Positions 34,824 through 44,057 of a stretch of 64,000 bases of DNA are shown one piece after another. Positions within the stretch are counted from its first letter, which is position 1. The number at the start of each line of letters is the position of its first letter. Source of the stretch: JABFXX01 sp964419605 (GTDB lineage Bacteria; Myxococcota_A; Polyangia; Haliangiales; Haliangiaceae); the NCBI GenBank assembly GCA_964419605.1, contig CAYQQM010000002.1, positions 62,001-126,000 on the forward strand, read 5' to 3'. The notes below the pieces were generated by a model. That model was not told the origin of the DNA and searched no databases. It saw only the letters and a program-made list of their open reading frames with translations. The position numbers and the translations under genes were made by a program.

Positions 34824-36632
34824 CTACGCCCGCGTCCGCCGCGCCGCGCCATCGGGCCGACTGTCGACGCGCGCAGCCCCGGCGAGCAGCTCTGCCGCGT
34901 GGGCCTTGGCTTTGGACGTAGCGGAACCGCCGAGCATGCGCGCCAGCTCGTCTTTGCGCGCGCTGCCTGTAAGGAGCCGAACGTGGGTCTCCGTTCGGCC
35001 GGCGACCTCAGATTTTTCGACGTGAAAGTGGTGATCGGCATAGGCAGCGATCTGCGGCAAATGGGTCACGCACAAGACCTGACGATGGTTGGCGACCGTC
35101 CGAATCTGCGCGCCGACGACCTGCGCAGTGGCACCGCCGATCCCCGCGTCGACCTCGTCAAACACGTACGTGGCCACCTCATCGGCGCTGCGGAGCGCCA
35201 GTTTGATTGCAAGCATGATGCGAGACAGCTCGCCCCCGGAGGCGATCTTTGCCAACGGTTGCGGTGGCTCTCCGGCGTTCGACGCAAGGACGAGCTCGAC
35301 CCGGTCCGAACCGGTAGGGCCGAGCGGCCGCGACTCGATAACGACCGAAACCTTTGCCGCAGCCATGCCCAACTCCGCCAACGCCGCAGCCACCTCCTTC
35401 TCGAGCTTGCGAGCGGCTTTCGCTCGAAGTTTTGTCAACACGGCAGCGGCGGACGCGGCCGCTGCCTCAGCGGCGGCTCGTTGGGCAATCGATTCGGTGA
35501 GCGCTGCATCGCGACTGCTCAATGCAGCGAGTTCCGCGCGCAGCTCGGCCGCTTTCGCCAGCGCCGCCTCGATCGAGCCGCCGTGCTTACGCACAATGCG
35601 GCGCACGATCGCGAGGCGTTCATCTACCCAAGCGAGTCGCTCCGGGTCGCCTTCAAGCTTGTCGGCGTACGATCGCAGTTGATCCGCCGCGTCGTCGACC
35701 AGGCTTTCGATCTCCGCCAGCTGCTTGGCCACGGTGTCAAGCGCTGGATCCGTGCGTGCCCCCCGCTCCAACTCGCGGGCTGCTGCGGCGATTTGGTCGC
35801 GCGCGCAATCGTCGGCAGAATACAAGCGGTGCTCGGCTGTACGCGCCACACTCTGCAATAGGTCGATGGAAACCAGTCGCGATCGCTCGGTCTCTAACTC
35901 CGAGTCCTCGCGCGGAGAGAGTTGCGATGCGTCGAGCTCATCGAGCTGAAAGCGCACGTAGTCGACTCGAGCTTCGCGCGCTTGCTCATCGGTGCTAAGA
36001 GTTCGCACGGTATCGTCGAGCTGCGCGTACTCCGCCCAAGCGGCAGCCATCCTCTCGAGTTCCTTAGCTCCGCCTCCGAGATCGCCCACCCTGCAATATC
36101 CGTCGAGAATCTCGAGATGTCGCGCCGGATCGACGAGACCTTGGTGCTGATGCTGACCGGATAGGTCGATGAGAAGTGCTCCCAGCTCCGCGAGCCGGGC
36201 AGCAGTGGTCAGCGCGCCGTTGACGTAACACCTACCGCGACCCGCGGACTGCTTTCCCGCCCGATCCGATTCTCTCGCTCGCTCGCTCCCGCTAAGGTTG
36301 CTCGAACTGCCAGCCGGCTTCGCGCGCGCGATGATGCGGCGAATGAGCACCTCATCCCCACTCGCTGGAGGCAGCCCCGCGCCCTCGAGAACACGGGCCA
36401 CCTGGTCGCGAAGATCGGCTGGAACATCGACCGTGGCCTCAACGACCGCCTCATCCGCCCCAGCGCGCGGAATATCCGCCGAGGCTCGCCCACCGCGCAG
36501 CAGGTTCACCGCCTCGACAATGAGCGACTTGCCCGCACCGGTTTCGCCCGTGAGCACATTCAACCCCGGACCGAGGTCGATCTCCACATCCGACAGAATT
36601 GCAAAATTGGTCGCGCGAAGATGCCGCAACAT
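34824..36632 (-). CDS. recN: DNA repair protein RecN
   Basis: SMC-like ATPase that acts early in recombinational repair of double-strand breaks. 602 aa: Walker A GETGAGKS (about residue 30), central coiled-coil arms (about 170-360), the ABC signature SGGELSRIML and Walker B TYVFDEVDAGIGG near the C-terminus. The N-terminus MLRHLRATNFAIL is typical. The start is three bases after the nadK stop, so nadK-recN form an operon, a pairing seen in many bacteria. Confidence 0.96.
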   Translation of the reverse strand: MLRHLRATNFAILSDVEIDLGPGLNVLTGETGAGKSLIVEAVNLLRGGRASADIPRAGADEAVVEATVDVPADLRDQVARVLEGAGLPPASGDEVLIRRIIARAKPAGSSSNLSGSERARESDRAGKQSAGRGRCYVNGALTTAARLAELGALLIDLSGQHQHQGLVDPARHLEILDGYCRVGDLGGGAKELERMAAAWAEYAQLDDTVRTLSTDEQAREARVDYVRFQLDELDASQLSPREDSELETERSRLVSIDLLQSVARTAEHRLYSADDCARDQIAAAARELERGARTDPALDTVAKQLAEIESLVDDAADQLRSYADKLEGDPERLAWVDERLAIVRRIVRKHGGSIEAALAKAAELRAELAALSSRDAALTESIAQRAAAEAAAASAAAVLTKLRAKAARKLEKEVAAALAELGMAAAKVSVVIESRPLGPTGSDRVELVLASNAGEPPQPLAKIASGGELSRIMLAIKLALRSADEVATYVFDEVDAGIGGATAQVVGAQIRTVANHRQVLCVTHLPQIAAYADHHFHVEKSEVAGRTETHVRLLTGSARKDELARMLGGSATSKAKAHAAELLAGAARVDSRPDGAARRTRA

Positions 36633-36635
36633 ACG

Positions 36636-37514
36636 CTACCTCGCCCCTTTATCGCTGCGCACGCCCCAGTGCAGCTTGTCGCGCATCACGTCAAAAAAGC
36701 TCTGCGAAGAAGCAAACAACACAAACGGACGCTTGGCCTCGGTCATCTCCACTTCATCTCCGGGAAGAAACGAGCATCCCCACTGCCCGTCGACGGTAAG
36801 AATTGCGCCGCGCGGATCGGCTGCGAGCCGTAGCCGCAACATGGACCGCGCTCCCAAGACCAGCGGGCGATTGGTCAGGGCGTGGGCACAAATCGGCGTG
36901 AGGGTCATTGCCGCTTGCCCCGGCACAACGATTGGACCACCCGCCGCCATGTTGTATGCGGTGGATCCCGTGGGCGTTGCCACGATGAGCCCGTCGGCGC
37001 GGTACGCGGCGATCAACTGGTCGTCGCAGTACGCTTCAACGTCGATGAGTCGCGCCATAGCTCCCTGATGCAAAACCGCGTCATTTAGGGCATGGCGAAC
37101 CACGGGATCTGCACCGCTGCGCTTGTACGCCACAGCTAAGCGCATTCGCTCTGCGGTAGCGAGCTTGCCAGCCAGGGCTGCCGAGATTGCGGCCTCGGCA
37201 TCCGCCGGCGCAAACATCGCCAGAAAGCCAAGCTGCCCGAGGTTGATCCCGAGTACCGGCTTACCCGCATCCGCGACCAAGCGAGCCGCGCGAAGCATCG
37301 TTCCGTCTCCACCGAGCACCACCAGCATGTCCACCGACGCCCCGAACGTGGCCTCGGGCAAAATCTCCGCGTGCGGCGGCGACACTTGGTCCTCTGAAGT
37401 GACCACCGCGGTATGCCCCTGTCGCACGAGCCAGGGGACGAGCTGCTCGAGCAGGACACCTGCGTCGTTCACACCGGTTTTTTCCGGCTTTAAAATGAAA
37501 CCAACTCGCATCAT
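36636..37514 (-). CDS. nadK: NAD kinase
   Basis: Phosphorylates NAD to NADP using ATP (or polyphosphate). 292 aa with the GGDGT motif (VVLGGDGTML), the ALNDAVLHQG element and the substrate-binding loop YRADGLIVATPTGSTAYN. A cytosolic enzyme. The N-terminus MMRVGFILKP fits; a second ATG at +3 is equally possible. First gene of nadK-recN; divergent from rplM across about 150 bases. Confidence 0.96.
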   Translation of the reverse strand: MMRVGFILKPEKTGVNDAGVLLEQLVPWLVRQGHTAVVTSEDQVSPPHAEILPEATFGASVDMLVVLGGDGTMLRAARLVADAGKPVLGINLGQLGFLAMFAPADAEAAISAALAGKLATAERMRLAVAYKRSGADPVVRHALNDAVLHQGAMARLIDVEAYCDDQLIAAYRADGLIVATPTGSTAYNMAAGGPIVVPGQAAMTLTPICAHALTNRPLVLGARSMLRLRLAADPRGAILTVDGQWGCSFLPGDEVEMTEAKRPFVLFASSQSFFDVMRDKLHWGVRSDKGAR

Positions 37515-37661
37515 CGGGGTCTGTAACTCGTATCACAGCCGACTGACACTGAACATAGTAGCAGCCTTCCGAGCACCAGCCCTTCCGCTCACCGCGAGGC
37601 CTCACCTCCGCGCCAACTGCTTGACAGCGGTTTCGTAACGACGTAGACGTTCCGTTCCGTC

Positions 37662-38114
37662 ATGACGATGACCCAAAAGAGCTTCTGGCTCACCAAAGAA
37701 GCCGGTGAGGCACAACGCGAATGGTTCGTGGTAGATGCCACTGGCCACGCCCTCGGACGCCTTGCGTCGCAGATCGCCATGGTGCTGCGCGGAAAGCACA
37801 AACCGACGTATACACCCAACGTCGATATGGGCGATTTCGTCGTCGTGCTTAACTCCGGTGCCGTCAAGCTGACTGGCACAAAGGCCGACAAAAAGCTGTA
37901 CCAGCACCACACGCTGTTTCCCGGCGGGATTCGCACTCGGATGGCCAAGGACGTGCTTGCGAACAATCCGGAACGCGCGATCTACGAAGCGGTCTGGGGC
38001 ATGCTCCCGAAGGGACCGCTCGGCCGCCGCATCATCAAAAAGCTAAAGCTCTACAAAGGTGCCGAGCACGAGCACACCGCGCAAAAGCCACGCGCTCTGG
38101 AGATCAAGAACTAA
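37662..38114 (+). CDS. rplM: Ribosomal protein L13
   Basis: 50S protein L13, an early assembly protein. 150 aa with EWFVVDATGHALGRLASQIA, LRGKHKPTYTPNVDMGD and HHTLFPGGIR, then the conserved MLPKGPLGR and a C-terminal KLKLYKGAEHEH. ATG 37662 or 37668 may be the start. A TTGACA-17-TAGACG promoter-like pair (37621-37649) lies just upstream but would leave a very short leader. Its last base overlaps the rpsI ATG (TAATG). Confidence 0.97.
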   Translation: MTMTQKSFWLTKEAGEAQREWFVVDATGHALGRLASQIAMVLRGKHKPTYTPNVDMGDFVVVLNSGAVKLTGTKADKKLYQHHTLFPGGIRTRMAKDVLANNPERAIYEAVWGMLPKGPLGRRIIKKLKLYKGAEHEHTAQKPRALEIKN

Positions 38115-38524
38115 TGACCGCAGCAGCAGCTACCGCAGCTCAAAAAACGTACGCCACCGGCCGCCGAAAAACCGCCATCGCGCGCGTTTGGTTGTCGGCG
38201 GGTGAAGGCAAGTTTACGATCAACGACCGCAGCGATGAAGACTACTTCTCGCGGCCGACCGCCCGGATGGTGATTCGCCAGGCGCTCGAAGAAGTTGCGC
38301 TGCTAGCCAACTACGACGTCGTCGCCACGGTGGTGGGCGGCGGTATCGCATCGCAGGCTGGCGCGATTCGCCATGGCATCACTCGAGCTCTTATGAAGGT
38401 CGATAGCGATCTGCGCCCGAAGCTCAAAGCCGCTGGATACGTCACGCGCGATCCGCGCAAGAAAGAGCGCAAGAAGTACGGACAAAAAGCAGCCCGCGCT
38501 CGCTTCCAATTCAGCAAGCGCTAG
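38114..38524 (+). CDS. rpsI: Ribosomal protein S9
   Basis: 30S protein S9, whose C-terminal tail touches the P-site tRNA anticodon. 136 aa with TGRRKTAIARVWL, GGGIASQAGAIRHGITRAL and the canonical tail KAARARFQFSKR. The N-terminus has a short Ala-rich extension. Translationally coupled to rplM. Followed by about 480 bases without a confident gene. Confidence 0.97.
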   Translation: MTAAAATAAQKTYATGRRKTAIARVWLSAGEGKFTINDRSDEDYFSRPTARMVIRQALEEVALLANYDVVATVVGGGIASQAGAIRHGITRALMKVDSDLRPKLKAAGYVTRDPRKKERKKYGQKAARARFQFSKR

Positions 38525-39005
38525 TACCAACTCTGGTCACATTAGCGTAAGCTATTGGTTTTACTACAAGGTCTGCCAATGAACGAGGTTGACCTCGTCG
38601 TTGGATCCACCCTTGAGTTTGACGGCAACGTAGCCGTCTCAGTTCTGGAGGCCGTGGTCGCTCCCCTGAACGTGGGCGTTCCCCTGGCCGTGGCCGCGCT
38701 CGGGAACGTGATCGGCTGCGTGGGCGCGATCGATGCCGTCGACGATCGGGGAAGGGACTGGTGAGCATGCCGACATGTGCTCCCCACTCACGGGGGGGGA
38801 TCACGACCACGCGGTCGTTCCCGATCACGAGCGCGGCCACGATCACGAGGGCGATCATGTCCACGGCGTCGACCACGTGTCTTATGGGGGCTGCCAGATA
38901 AGCCCATGTGACGCTTGCCAGCGATAAATCGGAGGGCGCCAAAGATCTCCAAGATCTACTGTCCTAGATACTTGCCGCTAGGCACGAGGTTGATAGGTTC
39001 CCCCC
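38525..39005. other. Gene-free stretch with an imperfect long inverted repeat
   Basis: No convincing gene. Two segments, about 38640-38760 and 38790-38890, resemble each other in opposite orientation: the minus-strand sequence of the first (CCACGCAG...GAGCGCGGCCACGG...GCGACCACGG) parallels the plus strand of the second (CCACGCGG...GAGCGCGGCCACGA...GTCGACCACG). The centre near 38775 is itself partly palindromic. Short frames here either encode His-rich or hydrophobic low-complexity peptides and are not supported. Confidence 0.4.
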
Positions 39006-40022
39006 GTGGCAACTCCTCTCTTTTCCACCCCCGACACCAAACGCATCGAGGCTGAAGATCCATCGATCGTCGAGACGTCGGTTGAAGAACTCCGCCCGCT
39101 CTATCGGCAAATGCTCGCGGTACGCCGCATGGAAGAAGCCGCCGCGAAGGCTTACTCCCAAGGAAAAATCGGCGGATTTCTCCATCTCATCATCGGCCAG
39201 GAGGCGGTGTGCGTCGGTGCAGTCGCCGCCCTTACCCCGGATGACTACGTCGTTGCAACGTACCGCGAGCACGGTCACGCATATGCAAAGGGCATTGCGG
39301 CCCGACCGATCCTCGCGGAGCTCTACGGAAAAAAGACCGGCCTCGTCAAAGGCCTCGGCGGTTCGATGCACCTGTTCGACAAGTCGAAGAACTTTCTCGG
39401 TGGGTACGGCATCGTTGGAGGTCACGTGCCCATTGCAGCTGGGGCTGCGTTCGCGTCGAAATACCGCGGCGACGGCCGCGTCACGCTGTGCTTCTTCGGC
39501 GAAGGCGCGTCAACCATCGGCGGATTCGCCGAGGGTCTCGCCCTCGCGGCGTTGTGGAAACTCCCGGTAGTTTTGATCTGCGAGAACAACCAGTATTCGA
39601 TGGGGACACCGGTGTATCGCTCTCTCGCCGTTGAAGACGTATCGTTGCGCGCGCTCGCCCACGGCATGGCCCGCGACCGATTCGACGGCGATGACGTCAT
39701 CAAGGTCAAGCGCCGGATCGCCGAGGCGGTCGAACGCGCTCGCACGACCGGAGAGCCAACCCTCGTTGAAGTCGTCACCTATCGCTTTCGAGGCCACTCG
39801 ATGAGCGATCCGGGTTTGTATCGAACCAAAGACGAAGTCGAGGAATGGAAGCGACGCGATCCCCTAACCCGATCGCGCGCCAAACTCACAGCACTGGGGA
39901 TGGCCGAACAGGAACTCAACGAACTCGAAGCGGATGTAAAAGCAGAAATCGAAGACGCGGTTAAATTCGCGGAGGAATCGCCGATGGCAGACGAGTACGA
40001 ACCCTACGTGGTGAAACAATAA
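39006..40022 (+). CDS. pdhA: Pyruvate dehydrogenase E1 component, alpha subunit
   Basis: Thiamine-diphosphate-dependent decarboxylase subunit of the two-subunit E1 (with pdhB). 338 aa starting GTG 39006. It has LRPLYRQMLAVRRMEEAA, GGSMHLFDK, the thiamine site GEGASTIGGFAEGLALAAL...ICENNQY and the phosphorylation-loop region YRFRGHSMSDPG typical of E1 alpha. First gene of pdhA-pdhB-pdhC-lpdA. The stop overlaps the pdhB ATG by one base. Pyruvate rather than branched-chain acids is favoured by the gene order and the GHVPIAAG region; branched-chain use is not excluded. Confidence 0.92.
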   Translation: MATPLFSTPDTKRIEAEDPSIVETSVEELRPLYRQMLAVRRMEEAAAKAYSQGKIGGFLHLIIGQEAVCVGAVAALTPDDYVVATYREHGHAYAKGIAARPILAELYGKKTGLVKGLGGSMHLFDKSKNFLGGYGIVGGHVPIAAGAAFASKYRGDGRVTLCFFGEGASTIGGFAEGLALAALWKLPVVLICENNQYSMGTPVYRSLAVEDVSLRALAHGMARDRFDGDDVIKVKRRIAEAVERARTTGEPTLVEVVTYRFRGHSMSDPGLYRTKDEVEEWKRRDPLTRSRAKLTALGMAEQELNELEADVKAEIEDAVKFAEESPMADEYEPYVVKQ

Positions 40023-41011
40023 TGCCGGTCATTAGCTACCGAGAAGCGCTTAACCAAGCGATGCGTGAGGAGATGGAGCGCGACGCCAGCGTGTTCATCA
40101 TGGGCGAAGAGGTCGGCCACTACAACGGTGCCTACAAGGTGACCCAGGGGTTGCTGCAACGCTTCAGCGAACGCCGCGTAATCGACGCGCCAATCGCTGA
40201 GATGGGGTTTGCCGGCATTGGTATCGGCGCTGCGATGGTTGGGCTGCGACCGATTATCGAGTTTATGACGTTCAACTTCTCTCTCGTGGCGATCGACCAG
40301 ATCGTCAACAATGCGGCAAAGATTTTTCAGATGAGCGGCGGCCAGTACCACGTTCCCATGGTGTTTCGCGGTCCGGGCGGGCCAGCGGTGCAAGTCTCGT
40401 CGCAGCACAGTCAATCGCTTGAGAGTTTCTACGCCCACGTCCCCGGCCTCAAAGTCGTGATGCCATCGACCGCGTACGACGCGAAAGGTTTGCTCAAGAC
40501 GGCGATTCGCGATGACAACCCAGTGGTGTTCATCGAGGGAGAGACGCTCTACAACACGACAGGAGACGTTCCGGATGCCAGCGAGGGCGAGCATCTAATT
40601 CCGCTCGGGCGAGCCGACGTAAAACGCGTAGGCAAAGACCTCACCCTGATCGCGTGGTCGAAAATGGTGTGGACCTGCCTCGACGCAGCAAAAGCGCTCG
40701 AAAGCGAGGGCATCGATTGCGAAGTGATCGATCCGCGAACCTTGCGGCCGCTCGACGTCGAGTCGCTTGCGGCCAGTGTGTCCAAAACCGGAAGGTGCGT
40801 CATCGTCGAAGTCGGCTGGCCGGTTGCGGGCTTTGGCGCCGAAGTTGCGTACCAGATCCAACGCCACTGCATGGATGCACTGGACGCGCCCATCGAACGT
40901 GTTACTAGTGACGATGTACCCATGCCCTACGCGAAGAACCTTGAGGACGAAGTTCAGCCGCAAGTAAAAGACATCGTTGCGGCGGTGCGCCGCGCCCTCT
41001 ACTTGGATTGA
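40022..41011 (+). CDS. pdhB: Pyruvate dehydrogenase E1 component, beta subunit
   Basis: Partner of pdhA in the E1 heterotetramer. 329 aa with the N-terminal SYREALNQAMREEMERD, FIMGEEVGHYNGAYKVTQG, GMRPIIEFMTFNF-like region (here GLRPIIEFMTFNFS), GPGGPAVQVSSQHSQSLE and the C-terminal transketolase domain with VIDPRTLRPLD and EVGWPVAGFGAEVAYQ. The cleavage and cofactor residues are all present. Overlaps pdhA by one base. Three bases after its stop pdhC begins. Confidence 0.96.
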   Translation: MPVISYREALNQAMREEMERDASVFIMGEEVGHYNGAYKVTQGLLQRFSERRVIDAPIAEMGFAGIGIGAAMVGLRPIIEFMTFNFSLVAIDQIVNNAAKIFQMSGGQYHVPMVFRGPGGPAVQVSSQHSQSLESFYAHVPGLKVVMPSTAYDAKGLLKTAIRDDNPVVFIEGETLYNTTGDVPDASEGEHLIPLGRADVKRVGKDLTLIAWSKMVWTCLDAAKALESEGIDCEVIDPRTLRPLDVESLAASVSKTGRCVIVEVGWPVAGFGAEVAYQIQRHCMDALDAPIERVTSDDVPMPYAKNLEDEVQPQVKDIVAAVRRALYLD

Positions 41012-41013
41012 TC

Positions 41014-42429
41014 ATGGCCCAAATATTAGGTTTACCGAAATTGTCGCCGACGATGGAAGAAGGTGTCCTCGTGCGGTGGACCAAGAACAAAGGCGACAAA
41101 GTATCGCCAGGAGACCTTATCGCCGAAGTGGAGACCGACAAGGCGAATATGGACTTCAACGTCGAAGACGAAGGCATACTGCTCGAGTTACTCGTCAAAG
41201 AAGGCGACACGGTGAAGCTCGGTGCACCTGTCGCGATCATCGGCAACGCGGGTGAAGACGTTGCAGCGATGGTCGCTCAGGTAAACGCGGGTGGCGCTCC
41301 GTCCTCTCCACCAGCCGCTCAACCCGCCGCACCAGCGCAACCGCCGGCACCCGCGGCCGCCGCCCCCTCCCCCGCTCCTGCGCGGACTGAAAAGCCGCCA
41401 CCACCTGCCCCCGCAGCCGGCGCCCCAGCGTCAGCGGGTCGGTTGCTAGCATCGCCACTCGCGAAAACGCTCGCGGTCGAGCTCGGCATCGATTTGCGGA
41501 CTGTCACTGGAAGCGGCCCCGGCGGAAGAATCGTCGAACGCGACGTGAGAGCGGCCGTCCAAGCTCCTCAACATGCGCCGGTGGCGGCGGCCGATGCTGC
41601 GGCAAAAGCAGAACCATCACAAGCGCTGGCAGTTCGTCATGCGCGGCAGCTGATCCCGGACGTCGACGGCGACTTTACCGACGTTCCGACCTCAAACATG
41701 CGCAAGCGGATCGCCGCCCGCCTCACCGAGGCCAAGCGCGATGTGCCGCATTTCTATTTGATGCGTACCTTTGACGCGGCGCCCCTTCTGGGATTTCGAG
41801 AGCGGCTCAACGCGTTGCTCGGCGGTCGCTCCGGCGGCAGCAAGGTATCGGTCAACGACCTGATCATCAAGGCGGTTGCACTCGCCCTACGCCGGGTCCC
41901 CGAATGCAACGCTGCATGGATGCCGGAAACCGAATCGATTCGGCATTTTCACCGGGTCCACGTCGGCGTGGCCGTGGCCATCGAAGACGGACTGGTAACG
42001 CCCGTGGTGCGGGACGCGGACCAAAAAGGCATTGGATCGATCGCTGCGGAAGTGAGGGACCTGGCGGAGCGCGCCAAGAATCGCCAGCTCAAAGGTCACG
42101 AAATCTCCGGATCCACGTTTACGGTCTCCAATCTGGGCATGTTTGGCATCGAACGTTTCACCGCGATTCTCAATCCGCCCGAAGCAGGCATCCTAGCAAT
42201 TGGAACCGTGACCGATACCCCGATCGTGGTCGATGGATCGAAAACCCCGGCTACGCCGGGGGATCCAGCACTCCCAATGGGAGAGTGCGGAGTTAAATCG
42301 ATCGCAGTTGGCAAGCGTATGACCGTGACGATGTCCTGCGACCACCGCGTGATCGATGGCGCACTCGGCGCCAAGTGGCTCGTGCAGTTCGTCGACCTGG
42401 TCGAACACCCGGAATCGCTAGCACTATGA
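41014..42429 (+). CDS. pdhC: Pyruvate dehydrogenase E2, dihydrolipoyl acetyltransferase
   Basis: Core acyltransferase of the complex. 471 aa: one lipoyl domain (2-80) with lipoylated Lys43 (ETDKANM), an Ala/Pro-rich linker (about 95-145), a peripheral-subunit-binding domain (ASPLAKTLAVELGIDL...GSGPGGRIVERDV, about 146-185), a second flexible linker, and the catalytic domain ending in SCDHRVIDG with His444 and Asp448. The ATG at 41014 gives the conserved MAQILGLPKLSPTMEEG start; a TTG at 41008 is less likely. Its stop overlaps the lpdA ATG (ATGA). Lipoate must be supplied by LipA, encoded nearby. Confidence 0.96.
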   Translation: MAQILGLPKLSPTMEEGVLVRWTKNKGDKVSPGDLIAEVETDKANMDFNVEDEGILLELLVKEGDTVKLGAPVAIIGNAGEDVAAMVAQVNAGGAPSSPPAAQPAAPAQPPAPAAAAPSPAPARTEKPPPPAPAAGAPASAGRLLASPLAKTLAVELGIDLRTVTGSGPGGRIVERDVRAAVQAPQHAPVAAADAAAKAEPSQALAVRHARQLIPDVDGDFTDVPTSNMRKRIAARLTEAKRDVPHFYLMRTFDAAPLLGFRERLNALLGGRSGGSKVSVNDLIIKAVALALRRVPECNAAWMPETESIRHFHRVHVGVAVAIEDGLVTPVVRDADQKGIGSIAAEVRDLAERAKNRQLKGHEISGSTFTVSNLGMFGIERFTAILNPPEAGILAIGTVTDTPIVVDGSKTPATPGDPALPMGECGVKSIAVGKRMTVTMSCDHRVIDGALGAKWLVQFVDLVEHPESLAL

Positions 42430-43838
42430 GCGACCGTTACGACGTCGTGGTAATTGGATCAGGACCGGGCGGCTACGTAGCAGCGATCCGCTGCGCTCAG
42501 CTCGGGCTTAGAACTGCGTGCATTGAACGCGAGAACCTGGGAGGCATTTGCCTCAATTGGGGATGCATTCCTACCAAAGCCCTCCTCAAGAGTGCGGAAG
42601 TCCTCGAACATGCCCAACGAGCGCGTGAATTTGGCGTGGTCGTTGAAAGCGTACGGGCCGACTTCCCGGCGATCATCAAGCGCTCTCGCGATATCGCCGA
42701 CAAGATTTCCAAGGGCGTCGGATTCCTGCTCAAGAAAAACAAGATCGATGCCATCTCTGGCACGGCAAAGTTGTTAGCGCGCACCCCATCCTCGAAATCG
42801 CACCGCATTGAAGTCGCCGACGCGCGCGGTGACAAGCGCATCGTCGAAGCAAGCGACGTCATCATTGCTACGGGAGCACGAGCCCGCTCGCTACCCGGAA
42901 TCGCGATCGATGGCGAGCGGATCATTGAGTACCGCAAAGCGATGACTCTGCCAGCGCAGCCAAAGTCGATGGTCGTACTAGGCGCTGGGGCAATTGGCGT
43001 GGAGTTTGCGTCGTTCTACCGCGCGCTGGGCGTTGAAGTGACGATCGTGGAATTCTTGCCGCGGCTCGTGCCAAACGAAGATGCGGAGATTTCGAAGGAG
43101 TTGGGCCGCGCGTTCGACAAACGCGGGATCAAAGTACTCGCAGGCCATAAGCTAACGCGAGCCACGCCCCAACGAGACCGGGTTGAAATCACCGTCGAGC
43201 CGGCCGCTGGAGGACCCGCACTAACCCTGAGCCCCGAGATTTTGCTCGTTGCCGTTGGTGTGCAAGCCAACACAGAGAACATTGGCCTAGAAGCACACGG
43301 CATCCAGCTGGACAAAGGCTTCATCAAGGTCGACGCGAACAACCGCTGTGGCGATCACCTGTGGGCAATCGGCGATGTGATCGGCCGCGGACTTGCTCAC
43401 GTTGCGTCGGCCGAAGGGGTTTTTGTAGCTGAGAAGATCGCCAACGCACACGCGGAACCAGTCCGATATGACGCCATCCCTGCGTGCACGTACTGCTATC
43501 CGGAGATCGCGTCGGTGGGCTTAAGCGAAGAAAAAGCAAAGGCGCAGAATGTGCCCATCAAGGTGGGGCGATTTCCGTTTCGGCCACTCGGTCGCGCTAT
43601 CGCCTCGGGAGAATCGATCGGACTGGTGAAAGTGCTGTGGCACGCCGAAACCGGAGAGCTGGTGGGCGCCCACTTGATCGGCCCAGCGGTGACCGAGCTG
43701 ATCGCTGAGCTTACACTTGCAAAGACGACCGAGGTAAATGTGGAGTCACTGATCCACACCATCCATGCTCACCCAACGTTTGCCGAAGCTGTGAAAGGAG
43801 CTTCGGAGGCAGCGCTAGGCATCGCCATCGACCTGTAA
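42426..43838 (+). CDS. lpdA: Dihydrolipoyl dehydrogenase (E3)
   Basis: FAD enzyme that reoxidises the lipoyl arm of E2, reducing NAD. 470 aa with the FAD fingerprint GSGPGGYVAA, the redox disulfide GGICLNWGCIPTK (Cys42, Cys47), the NAD-binding GAGAIGVEFASF and the C-terminal HIHAHPTFAEA-type motif (here IHTIHAHPTFAEAV) supplying the active-site His. Last gene of the operon. The stop codon lies inside the left arm of the 203-bp inverted-repeat element that follows. Confidence 0.97.
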   Translation: MSDRYDVVVIGSGPGGYVAAIRCAQLGLRTACIERENLGGICLNWGCIPTKALLKSAEVLEHAQRAREFGVVVESVRADFPAIIKRSRDIADKISKGVGFLLKKNKIDAISGTAKLLARTPSSKSHRIEVADARGDKRIVEASDVIIATGARARSLPGIAIDGERIIEYRKAMTLPAQPKSMVVLGAGAIGVEFASFYRALGVEVTIVEFLPRLVPNEDAEISKELGRAFDKRGIKVLAGHKLTRATPQRDRVEITVEPAAGGPALTLSPEILLVAVGVQANTENIGLEAHGIQLDKGFIKVDANNRCGDHLWAIGDVIGRGLAHVASAEGVFVAEKIANAHAEPVRYDAIPACTYCYPEIASVGLSEEKAKAQNVPIKVGRFPFRPLGRAIASGESIGLVKVLWHAETGELVGAHLIGPAVTELIAELTLAKTTEVNVESLIHTIHAHPTFAEAVKGASEAALGIAIDL

Positions 43839-44037
43839 CGCACGTTCATTCGCGGTGATGCTTCGTTGTCGTCGTCGCTGCGGTGCTCACGTACTGATGT
43901 ACGCTGCGCTCCTCGCTCCTCCCACAGGGATTCGTTCGCCGCAAGGACCCGCGCATCCTCGCGGACGAGGACGCGCGGTGATAGATTCGGCTCACTCCTA
44001 GCCGCCTCGCCTCACCGCAAATGAACGTGCGTTACGC
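43835..44037. repeat. 203-bp intergenic inverted-repeat element with nested hairpins
   Basis: Terminal arms 43835-43858 and 44014-44037 match 23 of 24 bases as an inverted repeat. Inside are two more palindromes: CGTAC-TGAT-GTACG (43890-43903) and a 13-bp stem with one mismatch and a CGGA loop (43949-43978). The left arm contains the lpdA stop. The structure would fold as a long branched hairpin, so it may act as a terminator or mRNA stabiliser, or be a MITE-like insertion. A related internal motif occurs at 55899-56057. Confidence 0.75.
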
Positions 44038-44057
44038 TATAGTTGCTGGATCATCGT

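Noticed and set aside
37621..37649. TTGACA-17-TAGACG promoter for rplM
   Set aside because: The -10 match is only 3/6 and the transcript would start a few bases before the start codon, so it is not listed as a feature.
38511..38942. 143-aa minus-strand frame after rpsI with a hydrophobic segment
   Set aside because: It spans the inverted-repeat region, ends in Arg/Pro low complexity, overlaps the rpsI end and has no ribosome site.
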